Source: UBA9715 sp045614225 (GTDB taxonomy: Bacteria; Actinomycetota; Coriobacteriia; Coriobacteriales; Eggerthellaceae). Taken from it: a DNA stretch of 26,096 nucleotides. The notes under the pieces were generated by a model that saw only the letters and a program-made list of their open reading frames with translations, was not told where the DNA came from and searched no databases. The stretch spans positions 1 through 26,096 of the forward strand of contig JAZLCO010000069.1 of assembly GCA_045614225.1 (NCBI GenBank). Reading direction: 5' to 3'. The position numbers and the translations under genes are program-made. Every line of letters begins with the position of its first letter. Within the stretch, counting starts at the first letter, position 1. Shown one piece after another: positions 7,859-16,425 of the stretch.

Positions 7859-7955
7859 TCCAAGCACGTTGGGCAGGTGTAGAAAAACCGTTTCTAAAGA
7901 AAGGCGGAAGAATGATTCAGGGCCTGAGCACCGACTCGCGCCCCACGTACATCTT

Positions 7956-8660
7956 CTAAAGATTGGAAACGTCCATTGACCAGTCGAGAACCGGCCAACC
8001 GGTCTCTTTCACGATGTGCTTCATACCCGTGTTGGGCGTGACGACGAACGGATGCTTTGCGGCTTCGAGCAGCGGCCGGTCGGAATGGTGATCACCGTAG
8101 GCGTACGTCAATTCCCACTTGCCCTCGCCGAAGCGGCCATCGGCCCATTGCTTCAGCGCCACGAGCTTTTCCGCACCTTCGATTGGCTTGCCATCGACCT
8201 CGCGCGTGTACGTTCCGTTCGGCGCCACCTTCATACGCGTCGAAATCTGCACTTGGAAGGGATGACTTTCCATCGCGCGCATCACGATGGGCTCGAAAGA
8301 AGCCGAGACGACCACGACGATGCAGCCTTCCTCGGTGCGTTTGCGCATCTCTTCGTCAGCCTTCGGGCGGAAGCGCTTGGCGATGATCTTGTCGTAGAAC
8401 GCGACAAGATACGCGTCGACGAGCTCTTTCGGCTTGCCTTCGAACGCCTTGAACACCTGACCACGCACCCAAGCCTCGCTTTGAGGCAGATGCCACTTGT
8501 AGGCAAGACCCCAAAACCCGATCTTGAGTGACGTGATCGGCGAGATCTTGTGCTCGAAAATCAAGCGGTTGACGAGCCACGACGGCGACGACCCCTCGAT
8601 CGATGTGTCGTCGAAATCAAAAACGGCCAACCGTACTTTGTCTGTCATCTGCTCTTGCAT
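7956..8660 (-). CDS. HAD-IB family phosphatase
   Basis: Cytoplasmic phosphatase of the haloacid dehalogenase superfamily, subfamily IB (phosphoserine-phosphatase-like), 234 residues. Motif I is FDFDDTSIEGS with nucleophile D15 and acid D17; motif II is VVVSASFEP; motif IV is YGDHHSDRPLL. Between motif I and II is the helical cap typical of HAD-IB. Substrate cannot be told; members hydrolyse small phosphate esters. The frame runs open to 8801 but the N-terminal 47 residues there are low-quality sequence across a promoter, so I start at ATG 8660. ATG 8648, with AAGAG just before it, is an equally possible start. An extended -10 element lies 10 bases upstream of 8660, so the transcript may be nearly leaderless. 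Confidence 0.85.
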   Translation of the reverse strand: MQEQMTDKVRLAVFDFDDTSIEGSSPSWLVNRLIFEHKISPITSLKIGFWGLAYKWHLPQSEAWVRGQVFKAFEGKPKELVDAYLVAFYDKIIAKRFRPKADEEMRKRTEEGCIVVVVSASFEPIVMRAMESHPFQVQISTRMKVAPNGTYTREVDGKPIEGAEKLVALKQWADGRFGEGKWELTYAYGDHHSDRPLLEAAKHPFVVTPNTGMKHIVKETGWPVLDWSMDVSNL

Positions 8661-8669
8661 AGCTGCAGT

Positions 8670-8700
8670 ATTGTACCAAAGACATGTGAAGGAGTGGCAA
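8670..8700 (-). promoter_or_regulatory. Promoter candidate for the HAD phosphatase gene
   Basis: On the minus strand, TACAAT (8675-8670) is preceded by TGG, giving an extended -10 (TGn). A TTGCCA resembling -35 lies at 8700-8695 with a long 19-base spacer. It sits in the 58-base gap after the ABC exporter gene. The predicted start of transcription is near 8662. Confidence 0.45.
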
Positions 8701-8718
8701 ACGCCCGTCCGAGCAAAG

Positions 8719-10590
8719 CTACTCTTGGAACTGGCTGTTGTAGAGCTCGGCGTAGAAGCCGTCTTGTGCGAGCAGCTCCTCATGGGTGCCTTGCTCGACA
8801 ATGTCGCCCTCGCGGATGACGAGGATCAGGTCGGCATCGCGGATGGTAGACAGGCGATGCGCGATGACGAACGAAGTGCGCCCGGCCATCAGGTTGTCCA
8901 TGGCTTGCTGGATGCGCTCCTCGGTACGGGTGTCGACCGAACTTGTGGCTTCGTCGAGCACGAGCATGCGCCTGTTGACCAAGAACGCGCGTGCGATGGT
9001 AAGCAACTGCCGCTGGCCGGCGCTGATGTTGCTCGCATCCTCGTTGATCATGCAATCGTAGCCACCAGGCAGCGTCTCGATGAAGTGGTGGGCGAACGCT
9101 CGACGAGCCGCTTCCTCGACTTCCTCGTCGGTAGCATCCGGGCATCCATACCGGATGTTCTCACGCACCGTGCCATGGAACAGCCACGTATCTTGGAGCA
9201 CCATGCCGAACAGCTCGCGCACATCGTCGCGGTCAACGTCGCGCACGTCGACGCCGCCTATGCGGATAGCGCCGCCCTGCACGTCGTAGAAACGCATGAG
9301 CAGCTTGACGAGCGTCGTCTTGCCAGCCCCCGTGGGACCCACGAACGCGACAGTCTGGCCCTCTTCGACCTTCGCGCTGAAATCCTTGATGATGATCTTC
9401 TCGGGGTCATAACCGAACTGCACATGGTCGAACTCGACGTCGCACGACAAGTCGGCAGTGTTGACCTCGGAGTGTTCCTCGGGCTCTTCCTCAGCCTCGA
9501 GGAACTCGAACACGCGCTCGGCGGCAGCGGCTGTCATTTGCAGCACGTTGGCCACTTGCGCGAGCTGGATGATGGGCTGCGTGAAGTTCTTGACGTACTG
9601 GATGAACGCTTGGATGTCGCCCACCGTGATGATGCCCTGAACGGCGAACACGCTGCCCATGATAGCCACGACAACATAACCCAGATTGCCGATGACATCC
9701 ATGACAGGACGCATGAGCCCCGAGAGGAACTGGGATTTCCACGCACTCTCGAAGAGTCGCTCGTTCGTGTCGTTGAACTCGTCAATCGTAGCCTGCTCAC
9801 GGCCGAATGCCTTCACGATCGCGTGGCCGCTGAACGTCTCCTCGATGAGGCCGTCGATGGCACCCAGGTTGGCTTGCTGAGCATAGAACTGCTTTTGCGA
9901 ACGCTTGACGATGATGCGAATGCACACGATCGACGCAGGCACGATGAGCAACGTGACCAGCGTCATGATCACGTTGATGGAGAACATGACGGCCAGCACG
10001 CCCACAACGGTGACCACCGCACGAAGCAACTCCGAAATACCCTGGTTGAGACTTTGACCCAACGTGTCGACATCATTGGTGATGCGCGAGAGCGTGTCAC
10101 CTGTCGATGTGCGTTCGAAATAACCGACGGGCAACCGGTCGATTTTCTCGGAGATCTCGCGGCGGAACTCGTAGCAGGTCTTCTGCGAAACGTAGGTGAG
10201 CACCAGGCCTTGTACGAACATGCAGGCGGCGCTGCCAAGGTATATCACGAGCGTCGTGAGGAGAATCGTCCAGATTGCGTCGAAATTGATGCCGCCGGTG
10301 CCCTCGACCTTAGCGACGATGCCGTTGAACAATTCGGTCGTGGCAGTCGAAAGGACCTTCGGCCCGATGACGTTGAACACCGTTGCGCCTATGGCGAACA
10401 CGAGCGCCGCGAGCATCGCAAACTTGAAACGGCCCAGGAACCGAACGAGCTTGCCAACCGTGCCCTTGAAGTCGCGCGGTTTCTCCGTGACGATCATGCG
10501 CCCCGCAGGTCCGCCCGGACGATAGCCCCGCTTCTTGCGCTGTGATACTTGCATGAGCTGCCGCTCTTGAGCCTCATCATGTTCGCTCAT
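8719..10590 (-). CDS. ABC exporter half-transporter, catalytically competent subunit
   Basis: Fused membrane-ATPase half of an MDR-type exporter, 623 residues. Residues 45-345 hold six transmembrane helices; the N-terminal 40 residues are basic. The ATPase domain has Walker A GPTGAGKT (418-425), a deviant signature NISAGQR (521-527), Walker B VLDE with catalytic E547, and switch H578 in IAHRL. The ATG overlaps the TGA of the upstream half-transporter by 4 bases (10587-10590), so the two are translated together and surely form a heterodimer. Here the ATP site built from this Walker B and the partner's intact signature is complete. The substrate is unknown: drugs, lipids and peptides are all possible for this family. 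Confidence 0.93.
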   Translation of the reverse strand: MSEHDEAQERQLMQVSQRKKRGYRPGGPAGRMIVTEKPRDFKGTVGKLVRFLGRFKFAMLAALVFAIGATVFNVIGPKVLSTATTELFNGIVAKVEGTGGINFDAIWTILLTTLVIYLGSAACMFVQGLVLTYVSQKTCYEFRREISEKIDRLPVGYFERTSTGDTLSRITNDVDTLGQSLNQGISELLRAVVTVVGVLAVMFSINVIMTLVTLLIVPASIVCIRIIVKRSQKQFYAQQANLGAIDGLIEETFSGHAIVKAFGREQATIDEFNDTNERLFESAWKSQFLSGLMRPVMDVIGNLGYVVVAIMGSVFAVQGIITVGDIQAFIQYVKNFTQPIIQLAQVANVLQMTAAAAERVFEFLEAEEEPEEHSEVNTADLSCDVEFDHVQFGYDPEKIIIKDFSAKVEEGQTVAFVGPTGAGKTTLVKLLMRFYDVQGGAIRIGGVDVRDVDRDDVRELFGMVLQDTWLFHGTVRENIRYGCPDATDEEVEEAARRAFAHHFIETLPGGYDCMINEDASNISAGQRQLLTIARAFLVNRRMLVLDEATSSVDTRTEERIQQAMDNLMAGRTSFVIAHRLSTIRDADLILVIREGDIVEQGTHEELLAQDGFYAELYNSQFQE

Positions 10591-12671
10591 CGACCGTCAC
10601 CCCCCTTCGAGTCGCCTTGCAACACAGACCCTGTTTCTGTTGCAAGCTCTTCAGGGGAAAGTTGGGAGTAGGCGATCTCGCGGTATTGGTCGCACGTGCG
10701 CAGCAGGTCCTCGTGCGTGCCTTCGCCTACAATCGCGCCTTCATCGAGCACGACGATTTTGTCGGCGCGCATGACCGTGGCGATGCGTTGGGCGACAATA
10801 ATCTGCGTCTTGCCTGGCAAGCGTTCGGCAAGAGCCTTGCGAAGCGCCGCGTCAGTCTTGTAATCGAGTGCCGAGAAACTGTCGTCAAACAACAGCGCAC
10901 GGGCATCGGTGGCAAGCGCACGAGCAATGGCGAGACGCTGGCGTTGGCCACCCGACACGTTCGTGCCACCTTGTGTGATCTCGGAATCGAGGCCGTCTTC
11001 CTTCGACTCGAGGAACTCGCTCGCCTGCGCGATGTCAATTGCCTCAAGAATACGCTCATCGGAAACCTCATCCACGCCGTAACCGACGTTCGATTCAATC
11101 GTGCCCGTAAACAGGAACGCACGTTGCGGCACGTAGCCGAATTGCGCACGCAGGTCGTGTAGAGGCATCTCGCGCACGTCGACGCCATCGACCCGCACGG
11201 CGCCCTCGGACACATCGTAAAACCGCTCGATAAGCTTCAGAACTGTTGACTTACCCGACCCTGTAGACCCGATGATCGCGAGCGTCTCGCCCGGCTCGGC
11301 AACGAACGTGACATCGCGCAGTACGCACTCGCTACCATCGTCATACCTGAACGAAACGTGGTCGAACTCAATCCGCGCACCATTTGCTTCGTACGCGACA
11401 ACCCCACTCGTCGCAGGATCGACAATCGATACTTCCGCTTCCAATACCTCGTCGATACGCCCTGCTGAAACATCGGCTCGCGGCGCGATGATCGCCAGCA
11501 TCGACAGCATGAGGAAGCCCATGATGATGACCATCGAGTACGTGATGAATGCAATCAGGTCGCCCGTCTGGATGTTGCCGGCATCGATTTGCCCGGCGCC
11601 AATCCACACGATGACGACCGACACGATGTTCATGATCATCATCATGATGGGCATCATGAAGACCATGACACGGTTGGTGAACAGCTGCGTGCGCATGAGC
11701 TCGGTACTAGCTTCGTCGAAGCGTTCTTGTTCGTGAGCTTGCTGGCCGAACGCGCGAACAACCGACACGCCGGTGAGCATCTCGCGCGAGACGAGGTTCA
11801 CGCGGTCGATGAGCTTCTGCATGATGCGGAACTTGGGCATGACGATGGCCATCAGGACGAGTGCGACGATGATAATGGCCACAATGGCCGCACCGATGAT
11901 CCAGCCCATCGAGATGTCCATACGCGAGATCATTATGACGCCGCCAACGGCGAGGATGGGCGCGTAAAGCACCATGCGCAGCAGCATGATCGACATCATC
12001 TGGATTTGCTGGATATCATTCGTGCCGCGCGTGATTAGCGACGCGGCCGAGAAACGCTGCACCTCGGCATCGGAAAACGACATGACCTTTGTGAACAGTT
12101 TCGTGCGCAGCTCACGGCCGATCTTCGCGCCCGTACGCGACGCGAAGAAACCGACAAGCGCCGAGATGACAACCGACCCGAACACGAAGCCCATCATCAT
12201 GAGTGCTATGAACAGCAGCGCGTTCATCTGCATGGCGTTCATATCGTAGCCAAGCGATGCGTATTCAGCTCGCGCCGCCACAATCGCCTGCTGGCCGATG
12301 AGGTCTTCGTCGATATCGGCATTAGCTCCTGCAAACACGGTGACGAGGGGCAATGCGACAACCCCATCGAGCTCGGCGCGATGAGACTTGCCGAACTCGT
12401 TCATGACGTAAGTCCCGTCGGAACTGACGCTGTACGAAACGGCGAAGAGCTCGGCCTCATCGCCTACAAGCTGCTGGGCAATGGCATCATAAGTTGCCGC
12501 GCTCAGCTCGGTCGTCGACGCATGGTCAACGCCTGCTTGCTGGATTCCCACGTCGACTATTTGAGCTGTGTAGTTTGGGAGCATGAGGTCGCAGAACGCC
12601 TGGCCCATGAGCAGCACGAAAATGAGCGCAACAGCGCTCAGATGCTTGGACAGATACTTGAAAAGCCGCAT
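10587..12671 (-). CDS. ABC exporter half-transporter, degenerate-site subunit with large external loop
   Basis: Partner half-transporter, 694 residues. Helix 1 (about 12-30) is followed by an unusually long extracytoplasmic segment (about 40-148), rich in Ala, Asp and Glu, before helix 2 (150-172). The ATPase domain has Walker A GSTGSGKS (468-475) and an intact signature NVSGGQR (571-577). Walker B reads LLFDD: D597 replaces the catalytic Glu, and Q628 replaces the switch His (VAQRI). These two changes mark the degenerate site of heterodimeric exporters such as TM287/288, BmrCD and LmrCD. ATG 12671 has GAGAGG six bases upstream. About 160 bases separate it from the importer ATPase upstream, so it probably starts its own transcript. 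Confidence 0.92.
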   Translation of the reverse strand: MRLFKYLSKHLSAVALIFVLLMGQAFCDLMLPNYTAQIVDVGIQQAGVDHASTTELSAATYDAIAQQLVGDEAELFAVSYSVSSDGTYVMNEFGKSHRAELDGVVALPLVTVFAGANADIDEDLIGQQAIVAARAEYASLGYDMNAMQMNALLFIALMMMGFVFGSVVISALVGFFASRTGAKIGRELRTKLFTKVMSFSDAEVQRFSAASLITRGTNDIQQIQMMSIMLLRMVLYAPILAVGGVIMISRMDISMGWIIGAAIVAIIIVALVLMAIVMPKFRIMQKLIDRVNLVSREMLTGVSVVRAFGQQAHEQERFDEASTELMRTQLFTNRVMVFMMPIMMMIMNIVSVVIVWIGAGQIDAGNIQTGDLIAFITYSMVIIMGFLMLSMLAIIAPRADVSAGRIDEVLEAEVSIVDPATSGVVAYEANGARIEFDHVSFRYDDGSECVLRDVTFVAEPGETLAIIGSTGSGKSTVLKLIERFYDVSEGAVRVDGVDVREMPLHDLRAQFGYVPQRAFLFTGTIESNVGYGVDEVSDERILEAIDIAQASEFLESKEDGLDSEITQGGTNVSGGQRQRLAIARALATDARALLFDDSFSALDYKTDAALRKALAERLPGKTQIIVAQRIATVMRADKIVVLDEGAIVGEGTHEDLLRTCDQYREIAYSQLSPEELATETGSVLQGDSKGGDGR

Positions 12672-12833
12672 GCGAAACCTCTCGAAATGTTCCGCAATAG
12701 TTTACCTTTTAGACAAGCGTAAGAATCCTACAACTTGGAATCAATCGATGAGGGCCATCACCGTGACTGGGTGGACGGCGGCTGCCATGTGACTGGTTCG
12801 ATGGATTCAAAAAGGCTTTGGGCGCAAGCAGGC

Positions 12834-14552
12834 TTAGATTTCGACGATGCGATCACAGATGCGGTCGGCAAGGTAAAGGTTGTGCGTAATGGCCACGACT
12901 CCCATGTTGTGCTTTCGAGCCTGCGCCACGATGGCGCGCCACACCTGCGCTTGCGTCACGACGTCGAGCATGGTGGTGATCTCGTCGCAAATCAAGATCC
13001 GCGTCTGAGGGTTCAGGGCCCGCGCAATGCAGAAGCGCTGAAGCTCACCTCCGGACAACTCGTTTGGCCAACGCTTTTTCCAGGCATCCTCGATGCCGAG
13101 CGCCTCCTGAAGCTCACGAGGGGGATCCCACGATTCCGTCAGGGTCTTCCCCAGCTGCCAACGCGGGTTCACCGCACGTTCGGGATGTTGGTACACCAGC
13201 TGGACAGGGCAATAGCCACGCGAAGGCAAAGCCGATCCGTCCCACGTTATCGCACCTGATTGGGGCTTTTCCCTCCCTGACAGCAGATACGCCAAGGTGG
13301 ACTTACCCCGCCCGCTCGGGCCGTACAAGCCCACGATTTCACCTTCGCAAACGCTGAAGTCGATATCTTCGAGGATGGGTGTGCCTTTCTTGTATTCGAA
13401 GCTCACGCCCGCCGCCTCGAGCAAGCGTGGCCGAGAAGAGGTTGCCGCATATCCCTGTGAGCCTTCGTGGACTCCTTGTTTCGGATCTGCATCTTCCAAG
13501 TATGCTTCATCTGGAGAATTGCCATCAGATGCCATATCGTCCTGCGGGTGGATGCAGCGCACCTGTCCGCCTGCGCAGACGCTGAGCGGCAGATGCCCGT
13601 CGTCGCATTCCGGCGACCTGAACGCGCAACGAGGCGCATACAAGCATCCGGGAGGAAGGTCGTCGGCATAGGGTTGCGTGCCAGCTGTCGGCTTGAACCC
13701 GTTCTGCGGAAGCGCGTTAACGAGAGCCTTGCTGTATGGGTGCCTTAGCCGCTTGCCACCATCGCGGAAATCTGACGCATCGGCAATCTCGAACGTCTGG
13801 CCTGCATAGAACACGACGATCTTGTCGGCAGTGTTGTAAGCGAGGTCCAGGTCGTGGGTGATGACGACAACGGCCTTGCCGGCATCGGCAAATTCGCGGA
13901 ACGTTTTCATGGCCTCTTTCGCCATGTCCAGAGTCATGCCGGGCGTGGGCTCGTCGGCGACGATCAGGTCGGCATCCTCGATAACTGCTGTGGAAACGAG
14001 CACGCGACGCGCCATGCCACCGGAAAGCTCGAACGGGTACAACCTGTCCACCCGCTCGTCGAGCCCGAACCGGTCAAGGGCCTCCCGCGCGCGTTCGGCA
14101 GTGGCACGAACGCCGCGCACCTGCTCTCCCGTCCGCATGAGCGGATCGAGATAATCGATCGACTGAGGTACGAAGGCCATGCGCGTTCCACGCAAGCTTT
14201 CCGTCAGCGCCGCATCGAGTTCTTGGCCGCGGAACCTGATCGAACCCGCTACCTGCGCATTGTCGGGCAAGATCCCGAAAATGGCATGTGCGAGCAGACT
14301 CTTGCCGGAACCCGATGCCCCTACGACTGCAACCACTTCACCGGCGCGGGCCGACAGGCTCAAATCGTGGATAACCTCGAGGTTGCGTTGACGCAACCCC
14401 GTGCCGTACTGCGTGAAGGAAAGGAACAGCCCTTCCACTTCGAGTATGGGATCGACCTCGGACATGGTTCGGGACTGGCGTTCCCCATCTTCGCCTGCAG
14501 GCTTGTTGACATCGCCGATAGCGCTCTCGAGTTCGGTTCTTTCGCCTGCCAT
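12834..14552 (-). CDS. Fused double ATPase of a nickel/peptide-type ABC importer
   Basis: Energises the importer encoded just upstream. The 572 residues contain two ATPase domains normally encoded by separate genes (DppD/DppF or NikD/NikE). Domain 1 has Walker A GASGSGKS (78-85), signature LSGGM (176-180) and Walker B IVADE (E201). It is followed by the Cys-rich oligopeptide/nickel tail motif YAPRCAFRSPEC...VRCIHP (305-336). Domain 2 has Walker A GPSGRGKS (411-418), LSGGE (499-503) and ILICDE (519-524). An acidic linker (337-375) joins them. ATG 14552 has AGGAG six bases upstream and lies 3 bases after the permease stop, so it is in the operon. Nickel is inferred from the upstream NikR-like operators; dipeptide remains possible. 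Confidence 0.88.
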   Translation of the reverse strand: MAGERTELESAIGDVNKPAGEDGERQSRTMSEVDPILEVEGLFLSFTQYGTGLRQRNLEVIHDLSLSARAGEVVAVVGASGSGKSLLAHAIFGILPDNAQVAGSIRFRGQELDAALTESLRGTRMAFVPQSIDYLDPLMRTGEQVRGVRATAERAREALDRFGLDERVDRLYPFELSGGMARRVLVSTAVIEDADLIVADEPTPGMTLDMAKEAMKTFREFADAGKAVVVITHDLDLAYNTADKIVVFYAGQTFEIADASDFRDGGKRLRHPYSKALVNALPQNGFKPTAGTQPYADDLPPGCLYAPRCAFRSPECDDGHLPLSVCAGGQVRCIHPQDDMASDGNSPDEAYLEDADPKQGVHEGSQGYAATSSRPRLLEAAGVSFEYKKGTPILEDIDFSVCEGEIVGLYGPSGRGKSTLAYLLSGREKPQSGAITWDGSALPSRGYCPVQLVYQHPERAVNPRWQLGKTLTESWDPPRELQEALGIEDAWKKRWPNELSGGELQRFCIARALNPQTRILICDEITTMLDVVTQAQVWRAIVAQARKHNMGVVAITHNLYLADRICDRIVEI

Positions 14553-14555
14553 TCC

Positions 14556-15431
14556 TTACTCCTGTACGGTATGGGGATCTGTGAGCTGCTTGATCTCGTC
14601 GCCAAGCGTGAAGGTGAGAAGCACGATTGCCACCATCATCAGGCCGGGGAACAAGGCGAGCCACCAAGCCCCGGTTGCAAGATACTTCATCGAGCTCGAA
14701 AGGATGGCGCCAATCGCGGGCGAATCGAGCGGAAGGCCGAAGCCCAGGAAGGTGAGGGCGCTTTCGTGCAGGATTGCATGGGGGAACAGCAGTATCGTAC
14801 CGACGATGAACTGCGGCATGACGTTCGGCACCACATGGTGCCAGGCGATCCACAAATTGGATTTGCCGACGGCACGCGATGCAGCCACGAATTCGCCGGT
14901 GCGAATGCGCAGAACTTCGGCGCGTATGACACGGGTCAAGCTGGGCCAATGGGTCAGCGCCACGGCCAACACCACGCCGAACGTCCCTCCCCCGACGGAA
15001 AACGAAATGAGGAGCAGCATCACCATATGGGGGATGGACATCAAGAGGTCGGCCAACCAAAGGACCGCCTTATCGACCCATCCACCGCAGATAGCCGATA
15101 TGCTGCCGAGCAGCAAGGCCACGAACCCGGAAACGGCAGATGCGAACAACCCGATAACAATAGACAGCGCAAGCCCGCGAATGCTGAAGCAGAACATGTC
15201 GTGACCGAGGAAGTCGGTCCCGAACCAATGGGCGGCATTCGGTGCCTGCTGCTTCTGCGAGAAGTCAGACGCATAGAAATCCGACGGCATGGCGAGCCCG
15301 GCAACGAGCGTGACGACGATGATGGCGCCCAAGGTAATCGCCAACGCGATAGCGCGACGACGTCGGTTGGACGTGCGCACGGCCTTCTCGGGCTTGGTTG
15401 CAGGAACGAGAGATGCGATCAACTCAGCCAT
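14556..15431 (-). CDS. ABC importer permease, DppC/NikC type
   Basis: Inner-membrane permease, 291 residues. After a basic N-terminus come one transmembrane helix (about 28-50), a periplasmic stretch with the family-typical HWFGTDFLGHDMF, and a further group of about five helices. The cytoplasmic EAA loop is seen as EVLRIRTGEFVAASRAVGKSN, the contact site for the ATPase. The ATG overlaps the 3' end of the DppB-type gene by 8 bases, with GAGG ahead of it. The stop is 3 bases from the ATPase gene. It pairs with the upstream permease as a heterodimer. Confidence 0.92.
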   Translation of the reverse strand: MAELIASLVPATKPEKAVRTSNRRRRAIALAITLGAIIVVTLVAGLAMPSDFYASDFSQKQQAPNAAHWFGTDFLGHDMFCFSIRGLALSIVIGLFASAVSGFVALLLGSISAICGGWVDKAVLWLADLLMSIPHMVMLLLISFSVGGGTFGVVLAVALTHWPSLTRVIRAEVLRIRTGEFVAASRAVGKSNLWIAWHHVVPNVMPQFIVGTILLFPHAILHESALTFLGFGLPLDSPAIGAILSSSMKYLATGAWWLALFPGLMMVAIVLLTFTLGDEIKQLTDPHTVQE

Positions 15432-16416
15432 CGATCGCCTCGCTTCCAGCTCGGATGCGCGGATCTACTACGCCGTAGAAGATATTGGCCGTCATATTGC
15501 CGACGAACACGAACAACGCGGCGACAAGCGCCACGCCCAGAAGCAGGGGGATATCGCCGCGCAATGCGGCCGTGACCGCGGCATTGCCGATACCCGGATA
15601 TGAGAACACCTGCTCGGCTAGGACCGAGCCGCCGAAAATCTCGGATATCGAGCCGAATTGCAGCGTGATGGCGGGAAGCGCAATGTTGCGGAGCACGTGC
15701 CTGCGCGTGAACTGGGATTCGGTTTCACCGCGCGCATGGGCGAACAGGGCGTAGTCGCTCAAGCGAGCTTCGATGGTCTTCTCACGCGTCTGAAGCGTGA
15801 TCTGGGCGATTCCCGTCACGGAAAGCACGAGAGCGGGCAGGAACAGGTGATGCAGCCGCATGGCAAGCGTCACGTCCTCCGCCCTCATGCCGGCTGGAGC
15901 AGCGAGGCCCGTCGGGAACCATCCGAGGAACACGGAAAACGCCATGAGCGCCAGGAGCGCCAACCAGAACGTCGGCGCCGCAGCAAGCACAAGGCAGAAT
16001 CCCTTGATGATGCGATCCGCCCAGCTGTTCTGACGCAAGCCGCACACGATGCCCAAGACGAACCCGAGGACACCTGAAAGTATCCAAGCAGTCCCCATCA
16101 GGGCGAGCGATGTGAGGAAGCGTTCTCCCACCACGTCGAGCACGGGTCGATGGTAGATGACCGAAACGCCCCAGTCACCGGTAAGCACGCCCCCGATCCA
16201 GTTGAGGTAACGCTGGACGGGAGGTTGGTCCCAACCCCATTTTTCCGCAATGAGGTCGAGCTGCTCCTGCGGCAGATGGTTCTCCGAGCCCGCGTATGCC
16301 TCGACGGGGTCGATGGGCGCCATCGTTGCCAAGGCGAACGTGATCACGCTCACCGCGAACAGGAGCGTGACCACGCGTATGACGTTCTTGATTACGAATT
16401 TCGCTTGCGCGGACAC
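15424..16416 (-). CDS. ABC importer permease, DppB/NikB type
   Basis: 330-residue inner-membrane permease. It has an N-terminal helix (about 12-30), a periplasmic region with the YAGSENHLPQEQLDLIAEKWGWDQPPVQRYLNWI pattern seen in DppB/NikB (quoted in part: GWDQPPVQRYLNW), then five helices. The EAA loop with the conserved Gly appears around DYALFAHARGETESQF. The start is GTG 16416, 9 bases after the binding-protein stop. No strong ribosome binding site is next to it, so translational coupling is likely. Gene order binding protein, B-type, C-type, ATPase is standard for this importer class. Confidence 0.9.
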   Translation of the reverse strand: MSAQAKFVIKNVIRVVTLLFAVSVITFALATMAPIDPVEAYAGSENHLPQEQLDLIAEKWGWDQPPVQRYLNWIGGVLTGDWGVSVIYHRPVLDVVGERFLTSLALMGTAWILSGVLGFVLGIVCGLRQNSWADRIIKGFCLVLAAAPTFWLALLALMAFSVFLGWFPTGLAAPAGMRAEDVTLAMRLHHLFLPALVLSVTGIAQITLQTREKTIEARLSDYALFAHARGETESQFTRRHVLRNIALPAITLQFGSISEIFGGSVLAEQVFSYPGIGNAAVTAALRGDIPLLLGVALVAALFVFVGNMTANIFYGVVDPRIRAGSEAIDG

Positions 16417-16425
16417 AGCGGGAGG

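Noticed and set aside
8661..8801. N-terminal extension of the HAD phosphatase frame to 8801
   Set aside because: The extension runs through a promoter and into the ABC exporter's 3' end; HAD motif I normally lies within the first 20 residues.
8524..10545. 673-residue open frame on the plus strand
   Set aside because: Antisense to the ABC half-transporter with intact Walker and signature motifs; the product is a His/Asp/Arg-rich shadow sequence.
13854..15575. 573-residue open frame on the plus strand
   Set aside because: Spans the reverse of three overlapping importer genes and changes partner gene without any break; no domain, no ribosome binding site.
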